From Solea solea (Eukaryota; Chordata; Actinopteri; Pleuronectiformes; Soleidae): DNA of 64,000 bases. The stretch lies in the NCBI RefSeq assembly GCF_958295425.1, contig NC_081143.1, forward strand, positions 14,704,891-14,768,890, read 5' to 3'. The position numbers were made by a program, and so were the translations under genes. Below, piece after piece: positions 15,001 through 27,000 of the stretch (its first letter is position 1; every line of letters starts with the position of its first letter). The notes below the pieces were generated by a model that was not told where the DNA came from, did no database searches, and saw nothing but the letters and a program-made list of their open reading frames with translations.

Positions 15001-17473
15001 AATAGCTAATACACAACGATGCACATTATATGTGTGATTGCATGTTACAGCCTCTGTGACAAACATCGCTTTTGTTTTCAAAGACGAGGGAAATTAATGA
15101 AAGAAGCATTGGAAGATAAAATAGAGAGGGTCAGTTCAGGTGAGATGAGAAGGAAAAAGAGAGAATGAAGGAGATGAGCAAAGCCACACCAGGGCTTCAG
15201 TCTCTCTGGAATTCAGCATGCGTCCCTTCCAATGATCCCATTTGGGATTCTGCCACCCGTGTTCTTGGGAGTGTTATACTGTGCACAGGAGCTCTCAGAG
15301 GGAGAGGATAAATAGCGTCATACACACATAAATCACACAACTTACATGCACAGAGCTGCACATGCTGCAGAAACCAACCTCTGTTGGTATGGCAACCATA
15401 ACATGTGCAAGGACATAGCTGTATACATGAGTATGTACAATACATGCTCAAAATGTGTTCGCGCTCCGATAATCATCATGATTTCGACTTTGCTTGTGCT
15501 AATGAGGCTGGTGTGTACGTGTGTGTTACTATTAAACAGATGTCGTTTTCTGTGAGAGGAGCACAATGACATAGAACCTTGCATTATAATACACCGACAA
15601 ATCCCGTCTGCATTTGTGTCCAATGAAAGCCATTTGAAAGTGAGTGTGTGTGCGTATCCTATGAATCGTTTACATTTTCTGAGGTGTGTCTTGGGGAAAA
15701 CAGAAAAGGAGGCTTTCAGGTGCATCATTAAGCCAGAATATGAAACACACAAACAAACACACACTTGCATTTCTTTTCTTTATTTACTGCTGCATCATAA
15801 TAAAAACATTAAATGCGCTTAAAAAGGAGTTATGTTGCCCGAGTTACTTTGTTTTGCAGTCTCCCTGGCAACCGTTACTTAAACCCCTTTGCACGTCTAC
15901 AACTGGATGACCATGCCAATGTAACACACTCCATCAAGCACTGCACAAACATACAGAGCTTAAAGGATTGTTGAAACAATGTAAATGTCAAGTGCAGTGT
16001 GTAGCTGCATGTGCATCTCTGCCCAAGAGTCATATCATTAATTTAACTCTGAACATCCCATATTCACAAGAGCATTCCATTTATGTTTGTGTTCTCACAG
16101 AGTCGGGTTGGTCAAGTCATTAAGAGGTTGAGAGGAGAAATCAGTGGACCGCATGCTGTCCCAGAGGTACTCAGCCATGTTTCCTTCTGCCCGTCTCTAA
16201 TCAGTGACCCTACAACTACTGCATGCACTGTCTAAACTTCCTCTCACTTGGTAAATCCAACCATTCACATTTTCTTTATACAGAAGTGAGCACATTTTTA
16301 GGATCTTTAATTTATTCGCCTTGGATAATGCCATGGAGTAATCAAAGTGGCATGGAGTTTGCATGTTCTCCTCATGTGAGTGTATTTTCTCTGGGTTCTA
16401 TGGTTTCTTCCCAGTCCAAAAACATGTAGATTTGGGGATTAGGCAAATTGAACACTCTAAATTGACCGTATTGTAAGAGTGCGAGAGTGGATGGTTGTTT
16501 GTCTATGTGTCCCTGTGATGGACTGGCGACCTGTCCAGGGTTTTGGTTTCCTGCCTTTTGCCCCATGTCAACTGGAATTGGCACCAGCACCCCCTGACTC
16601 TAATGTGGAGGATAAAGCAGTAGAAGATGAGTGAGTGAGTGAGTAATCAAAGGCTCTGCTAAAATTTACAAAATCCCAAAAAATGATATGGAAATGATTT
16701 GACCAACAACTTAAAACCAGTATTTGAACAACCATTCTAAAAGGTTTGTAAGTGTGTTCTTCTGATTATCAGTAATGTTTAGCTTTTAATGACCCTGTAG
16801 AGATTTTACGGGGGTAGTTTTGACTAAAAGCTCTAAAAGTATTAATTAAATCACCTTGACATCCTCCCTCTTACCTGCAGGAGCTGGAGTCTGTGTCCGG
16901 GTGGTTGTTGTTCTCCTCGGCGCCCCCGGCTGCCACTCCCGCCGCCGCCGCCGCCTCTTCTACCGCTACATGAGCAGAGGGCTCTGGCACCAGCGGAGCA
17001 TCGCCGGAGGGTTCCATGCACTTAAACGGGCGAGAGCGACGGTGTGACGGCGGGGAGACCCACGACACCGCCGCGGCAGCGCTCCTACACTCTGGCTGGC
17101 TGAAGGAGCGGGGACAGGAGCTCCCCGTCGCTCCAACTGCCGCTCCTCCTGAACCGCCGCGACTCCCCGCTGGTTCTGCAAACTTTCTATTGCTGCCGTT
17201 ACACAGGTTAGACCCAGCGCTGCCGCTGGCCACCAGACCGCTGTGACCCCCGGAGCTGGGACTCACGCCCGCTGAATTCGAGTTGCTACCGCAGCTAACT
17301 GATGGTCTGTCTCCGGAGCTGACGTCCGGTCTCCTTCCAGAGAGGTAGTCTCCGAGCGGCGGGGAGTGAGGCGGAGGGACCGCGGGGTGACCAAACCACC
17401 TCCATCGGATCCGGAGGATCTGCTTCACGTCGAACTCCTTCCGCGAGGAAGAGCCCGAGCCGCCACTCGACAT
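1..17473 (-). CDS. klhl5: klhl5, Kelch-like protein 5 (3' end beyond window)
   Basis: BTB-BACK-Kelch protein; family members recruit substrates to cullin-3 E3 ligases. Coding exons in transcript order: 16875-17473, 12874-13062, 9016-9152, 8719-8915, 7481-7693, 4363-4549, 3700-3924, 2307-2382, 1572-1658, 838-912, 413-550, 1-86. All have AG/GT borders and their phases join exactly, giving 736 codons; the final Kelch repeat (about 50 residues) lies off the left edge. Residues 1-199 are a Ser/Gly/Ala-rich head opening with the [10 protein letters not shown] motif of the KLHL1/4/5 group. BTB is about 245-350 ([14 protein letters not shown]), BACK about 350-450, and Kelch blades start near 496 ([31 protein letters not shown]). 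KLHL5 is preferred over KLHL1/KLHL4 because of the DSSSCR-TSNSS-TLSSC-MEPC junction, GATSIE in blade 1, and the neighbour tmem156. The start is the ATG before [14 protein letters not shown]. Sure of family; orthology rests on motifs and synteny. Confidence 0.93.
5031..5087 (+). repeat. Compound TG/AG microsatellite
   Basis: A TG tract (5031-5049) runs directly into an AG tract (about 5050-5087, with two GGG interruptions). It lies in a klhl5 intron. Confidence 0.95.
6041..6081 (+). repeat. CA microsatellite
   Basis: About 20 CA units with one CG near the start, in the klhl5 intron between exons 5 and 6. Confidence 0.95.
7983..8207 (-). repeat. SINE-like teleost interspersed repeat (copy B1)
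   Basis: This klhl5 intron segment carries the conserved blocks of a very common teleost repeat in reverse orientation: the CCATCCATC tail, a GGGTGAATGTCAGG-type block, CAGGTCGCCAGTCCATCACAGG and a TGCATGTTTTTGGACT block. The same blocks occur at 16347-16635, 44147-44290 and 61520-61605. I do not assign a Repbase name. Confidence 0.7.
10905..11145 (-). repeat. CA-ended interspersed repeat, subfamily 1 (copy A1)
   Basis: Reverse-oriented copy in a klhl5 intron. Read on the minus strand: TTGGACAGTCTAAACAAAGC, TAACCATAACCAGTTAATGC, CTAACCTTAACC, GGACCAAGTTTTGGTC, CTGACAAGGTC, GCCAGAAACGG, TTAAAGAGG, then a CA tract. The copy at 55110-55345 matches almost block for block on the plus strand. Confidence 0.68.
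14707..14739 (+). repeat. TG tract, G13 run and CGCGCG
   Basis: A TG tract (14707-14720) is followed by thirteen G residues and then CGCGCG, in klhl5 intron 1. Such sequences can form Z-DNA or stacked-G structures and are prone to length change. Confidence 0.85.
16347..16635 (+). repeat. SINE-like teleost interspersed repeat (copy B2)
   Basis: This is the longest copy in the window, in forward orientation, in klhl5 intron 1 about 240 bases from exon 1. It has GGAGTTTGCATGTTCTCCTC, CCAGTCCAAAAACATGTAGA, GATGGACTGGCGACCTGTCC and a GGATAAAGCAGTAGAAGATG tail followed by GAGTGAGTGAGT. It is the reverse complement in layout of copy B1. Confidence 0.72.
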
Positions 17474-17520
17474 TCCAGGGTTCGATACGAGGAAATGGCG
17501 GGGTAGAGCTCGTGCCGCTC
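16875..17520 (-). other. klhl5: klhl5 first coding exon within GC-rich, CpG-dense segment
   Basis: This exon encodes residues 1-199 and ends in the split codon of SSSC(R), with donor GTAAGAG. It is markedly richer in G+C and CpG than the AT-rich introns, as expected for a promoter-proximal CpG island. Apart from the conserved basic patch ([18 protein letters not shown], about residues 10-27), the exon is low complexity: Ser/Gly runs, an alanine run near the end and an acidic-Asn stretch. The 5' UTR must lie upstream of 17473 on the minus strand, but no transcription start can be fixed. An alternative upstream first exon, as in one human isoform, cannot be excluded. Confidence 0.7.
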
Positions 17521-18027
17521 TGCCGTTAAAGAGGTACGCTCAACTGATGGCGTGTCTCTCCTGGCAACCGCACGCCCGGTAACTGCGACTGGAGGGAGTA
17601 AACGGAACTCAGCGGAGTGTATGGGGAGATGAGAGGGAGGAGAGGGAGGAGAGGGAGGGGGTGATTAGGGACTCGAAGCATGAGTTTTAGCCTCAGCGCC
17701 AGCGCCAAATACTTCTTTTTATGCACAAACCGACCACTAACATTTTCCACTAAGACGAAATCATGTCACAGTCCTGCCAAATAATGCAATGCAGACCGAC
17801 CACAGGCATTTTGTCTGGCGCTTAAAAATCATCATCATCACTATTCAGCCAACACAGTTTACAATGTATTTTATAAGCAATGTTAAAAATAAAAATGTCA
17901 ATATATCCAAACCATTGTCAAATGAGTTCAAACAATGTTGAGTAGGCCGATCTGTGTTTCACAGTATAGCAGTGCTTTGATGATGTTGTTGCCCAGGGAC
18001 ATTAGGGATGGCTGCAAAAAGGGTAAA

Positions 18028-18305
18028 TGGTCTGTATATAGTGCTTTTCTAGACTTGATGACCATTAAAAGCGGCTTTACACTACATTTTTGTGGTTCAC
18101 CCATTCTCTCAAACTTTCATACAACACATCTATGTGCAGCACATTTTTTTCTGTCACTCATCTTTCATACCCATTCACATGCTGCCGGCACAGCAACATG
18201 GGTTTGAGTGTCTTGCCCAAGGGCACATTGGCATGTAGACTAACGAAGCCGGGAATCAAGCCCACAACCTTCGAGTTAAAAGAGCTGAGCTACTGTCACC
18301 CCATG
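18028..18305 (+). repeat. Teleost interspersed repeat with GCTTTACACTAC and CTTGCCCAAGGGC blocks
   Basis: The segment has TAAATGGTCTGTATATAGTG, CTTTTCTAGACTTGATGACC, AAAAGCGGCTTTACACTACA, a CTTGCCCAAGGGCACATTGG block, GGGAATCAAGCCCACAACCT and an AAGAGCTGAGCTACTGTCAC end. This block order is typical of an abundant fish repeat, but I cannot name the family. It lies about 550 bases upstream of klhl5 exon 1. Confidence 0.65.
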
Positions 18306-19914
18306 GTTGGAGTATGAATGAAAGTACAAAGAAGCACCCAGAAAATGTTTTAGAAATGAATTCTACTGTTCAAATCCTGGCTGTTCAGCAGTCAGCGCAG
18401 GATTAAGAACCATTTATTCCAACTGCTGTAAACACGCTCTGCCAGTCAGGTGTGATTGTATTGCTCGACAGAGATCGTTTTCAGATGAAGGACGCAGCAT
18501 ACAAATAATGTTCCATAATTTCTGTTCAACAAACGCAGAATAATAACATCAACAAAAGTCACCAGAAGTTAAGGCTTTTTTTCATTGGTAATGGGATAGT
18601 TCATCCTTTACAGCACAGCATCACTTTCTATCACAGAGATGAGCATTTTCTATACATCACTGAATATCATTTCCTCCCAGGACACCCTTTGGGACACTGT
18701 CATGTAGGGACAGGAGGAATCTTCATAACGGCCTCCTTTTTGATTGGAAGGGCACCCATAGGAAATGAAGTTGCAAGGGCATCTTATAGGGCACTGCATC
18801 ACTTCCCTCCACTAGAAATCTCTCCTTTAGGAACAATCAATTTTTTTTATGTATATTTTGCTTTAGAGGCCACAATTGAATGGCAGCCAGTTGGGCACTT
18901 CCTCATGTTTTTACCACTCTAGAGGGTACTTTAGTGTGCATCACCTGACCTCCCCCGTACACACCACTGGTTGTTTGAGATATTGACACACTATATTCTA
19001 TATTATTTATTATATAGGCACTGATTTTGCCACCATTTCTGAAAACCAGCCTGAGACACTGGCCCCGTCACTCAGCAAGGACAGGTTTTTAGCCACTTGG
19101 TTTGCCTAATTTAATCAGCATCAATTAACATTTACAACATCCTAAGAATATGTTCTTTTGATTAGAAAGCATTTTCAGCTGAAAACTGAAATGTGGAAAC
19201 TACTCACTGTCCTACATCAATGTCCATAGAGACAATCTGTGGTTTTAACTTGCTGGGACATGGGAGGCTGGTCTCCTGCTGCCTTGGCAGAGTGTTGGCA
19301 AGGTTGTGTCACTGAGGTAAGTCTGAACAAAAGGATTTGAAATACGGAAGTCACAAGGTAACACATTTGAACTTAGTGATGGAGAAAGCAGTGGATCAAC
19401 AACTCTGTGATGTAAAACTGCGGATTTTGCGTGGTGTGTGTGGTTTGCGTGGCAAACATTTGTTCATGATATCATAGAGTTGAGCAGACATAGCTGTTAA
19501 AACCTGGCCATGTTTTCAATGAGGACACGCCTCCCGTGTCTGAGGCTGGTTCTCAGAGATGATGGCAAAGCCAGCACTGACAATAATAGTATGTCAATAT
19601 CTCATACAACCACAGCTCACAAAACCTAACTATCCCTTTTAAGGCAATGGTTAGGGTCAGAGCACAGCAGATAAGAAGGCAGATAAGAACGATTAGGTAT
19701 AGGCACAATGATTATAAATCAATGCTACAGTATGTCCTTAAAAAACAAAAAACCTTGTCTGAGTCAATGTGTGTGAGTGAGTGAACATGGACATTTGTGA
19801 GGGTACAGCAATCATTACATGTTCCTCAAAGACTCTGAAATTTAATGAGGCGAAGGACACTTCCTCTTTATCATCCTCATTTCTACTGCGCCTGTTCCCT
19901 GCCTTCTCTCCACG

Positions 19915-19917
<3 letters not shown>

Positions 19918-19959
<42 letters not shown>
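19918..19959 (+). repeat. TC microsatellite
   Basis: About 20 uninterrupted TC units in the klhl5-tmem156 intergenic region. Confidence 0.95.
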
Positions 19960-19961
<2 letters not shown>

Positions 19962-21087
19962 AACAATCACACTTTATTTAAAAGCCTGGCTGCAATAAGA
20001 GGATCTGTTTGAATCACCACAGCAAGGGACCCGACTGTCCTTGAAAATGAAATTTCCCTGTCCCTGCCACCGTCACTCACACACACCAACATACACGGAC
20101 ACATGGAAACTGACACACCTTATTCTCAAGCTCTTTCGCACCAACTCTTTCCCTATTTTCCCACAGACCATTGCTCCTCTCCCATCTACCTATACTTCTC
20201 CCCCCTCTATTTGCTCCATCTGCAATGCAGCAGCTATTCATAGACAATAATGATCAGTGGGAGCTGGTCCTGTGGGAGCCATCCCATCCAGATGCCCAGA
20301 GAATCCAGTAGACCAGCAGCAGACCTTCCGCAGCATAACCCTGGGACAACCACAGGATGTAGCAGAGCCATGAACTGGAACACAGTGTGTTCTGGATGGA
20401 AGCCCACCAACAGAAGGAGAGGGATGCTTCAAAGGGCCACACTCTGGCAAGAATCAATATGTCAAACAGCTAAGGTCAGTTTATAAATTGCACAAATGGG
20501 AGATGTGTAACTCATAAATTGGCTCAGCAGACCAAAAACCAAGCTCACAGACTAATTTTTCTCCATAAATAAATAAAATGAAGGATGAATATGGCTGATT
20601 TAACCTCGGCAGCATTTGTTTCCCATATTCTTAGAAACATGGTCTTTTACTTTCAGGATGTACCGGCAGCTGAGAGCAGAACCACTTTGCTGCTCTATCG
20701 GATCAATACTGCAAAGTCAATACACATTCACAAATAGAGGCTGCAAAGAGCCATGAAAATAAGCAACACTATCATTAAGGTAAAAAATAAGATAAAATAA
20801 AGGGTCAGAGCAGATGGTGTGCTTCCCTCTGTTTTCAGGGCTTCAAGCATGATAATTTTACAGACAAGAAGTTACTTCCAACAGAAATATTTCTCATTCA
20901 TGTTGTAAAGTATGATTGTATCTGATCTATCTTGTTTATGCAGTTGTTTTTTTGTCTCAAACACTACACAGGACTACAAAATCCCTGATAGTGGTCTTGT
21001 CTCTGATGCACTACATTTCACACAGGGGCCAATTGCTTATCTGTAAACACCTAAGTGTTCTTGCACTCTGGCATTATATCCTCGTAC

Positions 21088-21425
21088 TGAGATTATTGTA
21101 ATGGTCTCCTAACTGCTATCAGTTAAACGGCTCATCATTTCAATATTGTACAGAGTGCTGTAGCCAGACCACTAACAAAAACTAAGAAAAGAGCTCATGT
21201 TACTCAATTGTTAATGTCTTTACATGGGCTACCATTTTATTAAAGGATCAATTTTAAGATTTTACTCATTACCTTTAAAGCATTTCATGGCCTGGCCCTG
21301 GACTGTAAAGTATCTGTGAATTACTGCATCCTAATCAACCCGGATGCAGGCTGCTGTCCTCAGACAGGAACCTTTTACACAGATTAAGACCAACATCCAT
21401 GTACAAACTATTGCTTTTTTAATAG
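21088..21425 (+). pseudogene. LINE reverse-transcriptase C-terminal fragment, decayed
   Basis: In one frame from 21091 the translation begins DYCNGLLTA, the start of a block (DYCN.LL.GLP) found in L2-like non-LTR retrotransposon polymerases. Downstream pieces in shifting frames correspond to the HWLP...ILL..KAL.GLAP region (here HFMAWPW). Stops and frame shifts are frequent, so this is a molecular fossil. The family assignment is to non-LTR elements generally; L2-like is a guess. Confidence 0.55.
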
Positions 21426-22614
21426 GGCTGTTGGCTCTATAGCTTTGAATAAAGATGCACATCACTGAATATGTATTACATATTACTCCTTGATCAACAG
21501 ATAGTGGCCTTCATTAAGCTTAAAAAAACAAAAAACAAAAAAGAATTAATTAAATATGTATACATAACATACAACACCGTGGATGGGTCTCGGAGGGGAA
21601 ATGAAGCTAAGAAGTGATGGGTCATTCAGCTGCAGGTCTCTTCCAGTTGGATCTAATCACTGGTCATTTGGCAGGAGCCTCCTTGACCTGCCGACTGTTA
21701 TTGGTCTCCTGGCTGTGGTAGTGCAAGGCCATAACTCAAAACACTCTGGCTTGTCTTTATGGCTCTGCAACACTCCAGAATCCATGCACCCATGCATTTA
21801 TGCACACATACCGTACAAACAGCACTATGCAACCCCATTTTTTGCACTTTGTAAGCTTTCAACGACACACTCACACAAAGACTAATACAAATACAGAGGC
21901 TAATAAAAACAGGTAGCAGTCATCTGGGGAGAGCTGTCATAAAAGATTTTATGGGGCCAGAAAGTGAAACATTATCTGTCTTGCCCAGCTGTGATGATCA
22001 GCTCATCTCACATGACTGATGTTCATCCTCCAATGGCCTTCTTCCAGCCCCCTCCTCCCCTGTCTTTTTATCTACTTCTCCTCCTTCGTATTCTTTTTCT
22101 AACCTACACCATATTCAGTTCAGTTCTGAGAATTTCCTTGTCCTTTTTTCCCCACCCACACTCTCCCATATTCTCCCCACTCTTTCTCAAAAGCCACAAT
22201 TTCCTTCTCCCCATCTCTGCTATTATAGTGTGGCACACAAGGAACCTGCAGGAACAATGCTGCAAATCCATTACTGTATAGGCCTACAGACATACACACA
22301 TCAGCATTTGTGTTCAAATGTGCAGGTGTAACCCCCCACCCTGACTACACATTTCATTCAAGGCACGGCCCCCTAAAATCACACTCACACAGTTGTGTAA
22401 TTCGGGTGCTGGTTGGTTCTGTAGCTGCAGGCGAGACCGTCCTTGAGACTCTGAACTGGCTCAGGCTGGCCAAGCAAATAATTACCTCTCCACATTGACA
22501 TCTGTTTACTTACAAATGTCTTTCCGTCTACAAGATGGAGCACTTTGAGTTGCCCCGTGTATGAATAGTGCTGTACAAATGAACTTGCCTTGGACTGCAA
22601 AGTACATTTTTTAT

Positions 22615-22933
22615 AATCGATTCATTTGTTGATTATTTTCTTGATTAATTGAATAATCCTTTGGGCCATAAAATGTCAAGTGGTGTTTTTTAAACCTGGA
22701 AATGATGATGTTCTCAAATGTCTCATGTCCCACAAACCAAAATTATTCAATCTTAATGATTTTTTGTTATGTGGAGCAAAGAAACCAGAAAATACTCATA
22801 TTTAAGAAGCTGACAAATCAGATAAACTTTATTTTACTAAAAAAACACTAAAACCCAATAATCGATTATCAAAATAGTTGATTTAGTAATCGATTAATAA
22901 TCTATTAATTGAGCAATTGTTTCAGCCCTAGTG
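22615..22933 (+). repeat. MITE-like element with ATCGATTAAT blocks (copy C1)
   Basis: This AT-rich element contains GATTATTTTCTTGATTAATT, AATGATGATGTTCTCAAATG, AGAAACCAGAAAATACTCAT, TTTAAGAAGCTGACAAATC and a terminal AATCGATTAATAATC, ending in TTTCAGCCCTAG. It shares this block order with the copy at 48468-48780. Short near-palindromic ends (GGGCTGCAAC type in the fish family) suggest a non-autonomous DNA transposon. Confidence 0.6.
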
Positions 22934-23489
22934 AAGACAATGTGGTCTGATCTCTTCTTTGGAACTCATTTTCAAGAGTTTGCCTTTGAAGTCCAAACTC
23001 AGGGGCAAGGGAATGCGTCCCATCAGTGATGATCTGAAGTAACTGGACCAATCTTACAACAATTATAGCTCACTCATCATCTATTTCTTCTATTTTTGCA
23101 TCTTTTGTTTTCCTCTTTTCATCACTTTTAATAACCTCCTCTGTCCATTTACTAGTTTCCTCCTCCACTTCTCTTCCATCCATTATCCTCCGTGTTCCCT
23201 CATTTCCTTTCCTATCCTCCCCATTCAAGAGTTGGAACCACTCCACGGGAAAGCAGTGTTAGTTATGCGTGTCTTGTGTGTGCAATATTCTGTTTTTTTA
23301 GCACAGACAGACACAGGAGATTGTACAGAGAGAGAGACCGACAAATGACAGAGAGAGGGAGGGAGAAATAAAGCTGTGATCTGAGATGTGGGAGCACAGC
23401 AAGCACGGATCAAAACACCCAAACTATCCACAATTGCATCCATGCCTTGTAGTCACACGCACAGACACACAGAGACACAGACACACACA

Positions 23490-23716
23490 TGCACTATTCC
23501 TAACCTCTACCATAACTAATTAATGCCTAACCCTAAACCAAACATAACCACAATTCAAACAGCCCTAAAATTAACCAGTTCCTCAGACATAGAAATAAGG
23601 TTCTGCCTCATTATGACTTGTTCCCCAGAACATAAGGACTACTGACAAGGTCAGTACCAAGGTCAGTACCAGAAAATATTCTAAAGAGTACGTATATACA
23701 CACACACACACACAAT
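23490..23716 (+). repeat. CA-ended interspersed repeat, subfamily 1 (copy A2)
   Basis: It has TAATGCCTAACCCTAAAC, ACATAACCACAATTC, AAGGACTACTGACAAGGTC, a duplicated GGTCAGTACCA, TCTAAAGAG, then a CA tract. It lies directly before a subfamily 2 copy, so the two are adjacent. Confidence 0.65.
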
Positions 23717-23744
23717 GATTTTGCACTATTTGTGTGGACACTCA

Positions 23745-23945
23745 GACATAATACCTTGCCTTAACCATAACCGTCACAACTAAATGCCTAACCCTAACCT
23801 TTACCTGAACCTGAACCTAAACCTAATTCTAATCCTAACCCTGAAATCAGGTTTTAATCTCAAAAAGCTTGTTTAAATTGTGTGGACCAGCCAAAATGTC
23901 AGCCTATTTAAGACATGTACACACACACACACACACACACACACT
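23745..23945 (+). repeat. CA-ended interspersed repeat, subfamily 2 (copy A3)
   Basis: It has CCTTAACCATAACCGTCACA, AAATGCCTAACCCTAACC, ATTCTAATCCTAACCCTGAA, TCAGGTTTTAATCTC and GGACCAGCCAAAATGTCAGC, followed by a CA tract (23919-23944). The GGACCAGCCAAAATG block distinguishes it from subfamily 1. Confidence 0.65.
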
Positions 23946-24067
23946 TGCCATCCTTTGTTTTTTAATTGCCCACGAGGATGGATCGAAGAAAAAAGGCGAA
24001 TAGAGACAATGCAACCTGCCAAATTCAACAGCCTTTCTTTAGCTGTGCATCTGTTTATCAGTGGATG

Positions 24068-24095
24068 GTGATGATGATGATGATGATGATGATGA
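24068..24095 (+). repeat. GAT microsatellite
   Basis: Nine or more GAT/ATG units, the only long trinucleotide tract noticed apart from GAG/TCC runs. Confidence 0.9.
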
Positions 24096-27000
24096 TCGTA
24101 GCACAGCAGCTAAAAAGAAATGGCCTCTGGCTCTAATCCAGTCTAATTAAACTCCTCCTGTATTTGTGCCTACCCAAACAAACACCCACATTTATATATT
24201 TTGTGAACAGAGGAGGGCATTGATCTGCTGTGGCGCGACATTTGGCCTCAGTAATGTACTGTACCTGTCCATGACATTACATTACATTATGCCGCTGCAG
24301 GACAGACACTGGTATATGATGTTATGAGATTATGCTGTACGTCACACTGTGCCCTCCAGCAGCAGCAAATGGAACAAGGGCAAACTGAGAACATCCTATA
24401 ATTTCCATGCAGCATGAAATCTATACTCATTCTCCTGATAAATCCTAAAATGTGAAGTGCGGCACTAAATTAGGATGTTATAGTGCTAAAGCATATGCAT
24501 CCTTGTCACAGCGGCAGCCTGTCCAGAATATAACACTTTGACATCACTGCTCCCCTCGAGGTAATACTTGTGACTTGAATTCTATAGGCTCTTCAATTAT
24601 CTTACAAATGTCTTTGTTTACACTACATCCTTTTCCTACTTGTGGTTAGTGAACAGTGGGTTTATCGTGTTTCTTTTTGTTAAAAATAGCTGCAGGTCAG
24701 TGATTACAGCAGGGACACAAAACCAAAATAAGAAAGTTGGGATATATAAAACCAAATACATGAACTTAAAGATGCATAAATGGTCTGTAGAGCTGGTGGT
24801 AGTGCTCTGTGGAGCAGTGATTTGGATAAGAATTTACATTACACGCACCATTTCATGAATTGTTCACATAAAAGATTTATTACAGCAAATTTAATGAAGT
24901 CCCACACTGGAGCAGTGTGGATTTATGCTAAACAGGTGCTAGTTAATAGAGAAGAGAAAATAGATGAACACAGACAAAAATAGCACACTAACAATCCACC
25001 CGCCATTTTCAATATTCAGCGTTTCTCTCAGACAAAAATGCCATGTTTAGACACATCCCATGTCTGCCAAAATGATACACATGATAACTGATCGTCATGT
25101 TTGTGGGTGTTGTTTGTGTGAGCACACGTTGCGTGTGTTAAAATTGCAGAGGCATGAAGTTTGCAGCTGCACACAACAGGAGATAATACACATCCTGAAT
25201 TATTGATGGAAATGAAAACAATGCTATTTTTCCTTTGTACTCTCACTTCCTCCCTGCCTCCTTCCCCCTCTCTCTCTGCCCTCAACCATTTAACAACTGG
25301 TCCCTCTTTGGTTTAGCTCATGAACACACACACATGGAAAAAAACCTCTATTCTTAGGTATGAGGCAGGTGTGTTTTCCCTCTTCCATGATGCACTCAGG
25401 TCTCCATGTGGAAGGGCAGGTGGCAGGTGGAGGATAGCAAAGTGCTTGCTGTGCAATTCATCAGCCCTCTCCCTCCATGACTCCACTCCCCGTCTCTAAT
25501 GCGCCCTTCTCTATTTCCCTAGTGACATTCTTTCCCTATTTCTGTCCATCATTACAAAAGCCATTTATCTGTGTTATTTTGCCCTCATGCTGCAGTGCCT
25601 TCTTTTCCTGTTCACTCTCTTCCTAAATGGGCAGAATGTTGAGGGAGGAGAGGAAGTAGAAAACACAAGGGAAGGAGCGAGAGCGAGAGAGAGAGAGCGA
25701 GAGAGGGGGGGGGAGCGTGAGCATTTATGGCCAAATAAAGAGCAGGCCTTAATAATTTACTCTGCCCTGCAGCCACAAGCCAATTGCAGCCCATCACTCC
25801 CATAGAAATGAGAGAGTGTCACAAGCAGAGGGAGAGTGAGAGTGACTGCAACGTTGGTACTGACAGCACCTCAGTTCCATGATGAATTATTTGAGGTGAC
25901 ACACTGGCTTAAAAGCTTTAACACATTCTGCACCACACATTAAAAAAAAAAAAACTAAGGACATTCATTAAATAATAGCAGTAATTAAAAATATTTTAAA
26001 GCAATTCACATCAGAGCTTGCTGGCAAAAGAGTTTGGGTTGTAAGGTTTTATTTTATCATTTATTTTATTGTTGATTTTTGCTACATTTGAGTGAAAGTG
26101 AAAGGTTAAAGCTATCAACAACAACTGTTATGGGTTTTTAAATTTATTCACAATTATTCAAGCCATAAACATAATAGATACATGCAGCCCAGATCTAACA
26201 TTTATTTCTCTACTTTTCTCTCTTCCAAATTATGCTGCTGCTGATGATATAATTTATTGTTGAACAATTAAGTCTGGAATTTGACTTGCATAACAGTCAA
26301 ATTTGATAAAGGCTTTTGGAATGAAAACTGATGACACCATTTTCTTTTCAATTAAACAAATGTCCAGCAACCCTCGACTCAGTTTCTTCCTATTCTCTGG
26401 TCTATTGTGCTCTCTTATAGTGTGAAAGAAAGAGCTAGTGCCTGAGAATCATTCCATACTTTGAATGAGGCAAGGCTTTATTCAGCAAGCTCTCGCATGG
26501 GTCAGTCAGAGGAAGGTCACCTTACCTCACCAATCATTAATCCATAAACCTATGAGACAACTATGAGTCACAGAGAGGTCGCACAGAGACAGAAAGTGAA
26601 TAAGAAGGATGAAGGAATTAAATTAAACGGTGATCGATGAATATTTTAAATCGTGATGAAAGACGCAATATAATTCTGGCTTCTTCTGAACCTGAATGTC
26701 ACTTGACACCTAATCAATTCTGGATCAATACCTCTCTTACTGTTAGTGTTTGACAGCGATACCGCTGTGTTATAATTGTGCTATTATAAGAAAAAAATTA
26801 GTGGTGAGGCAAATGACTTTGTCTTTAATTACCTCTTTTTTTTACTGCTGTCATCTTTAAAACCAGAGAGGCATACGCCGTCTGTACTATTGTACATAAA
26901 AACCTAAACATGCATCACACAAAGCAAAATATACTGGTCTTTCAAACATTCCAGATTAGCTTTTCTTTCCAACGACAAGCTGTGTTTGAATGACCAAATG

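Noticed and set aside
20230..20480. GC-richer segment with open frames on both strands
   Set aside because: No domain, no plausible splice pairing and no recognised repeat; it was left unannotated.
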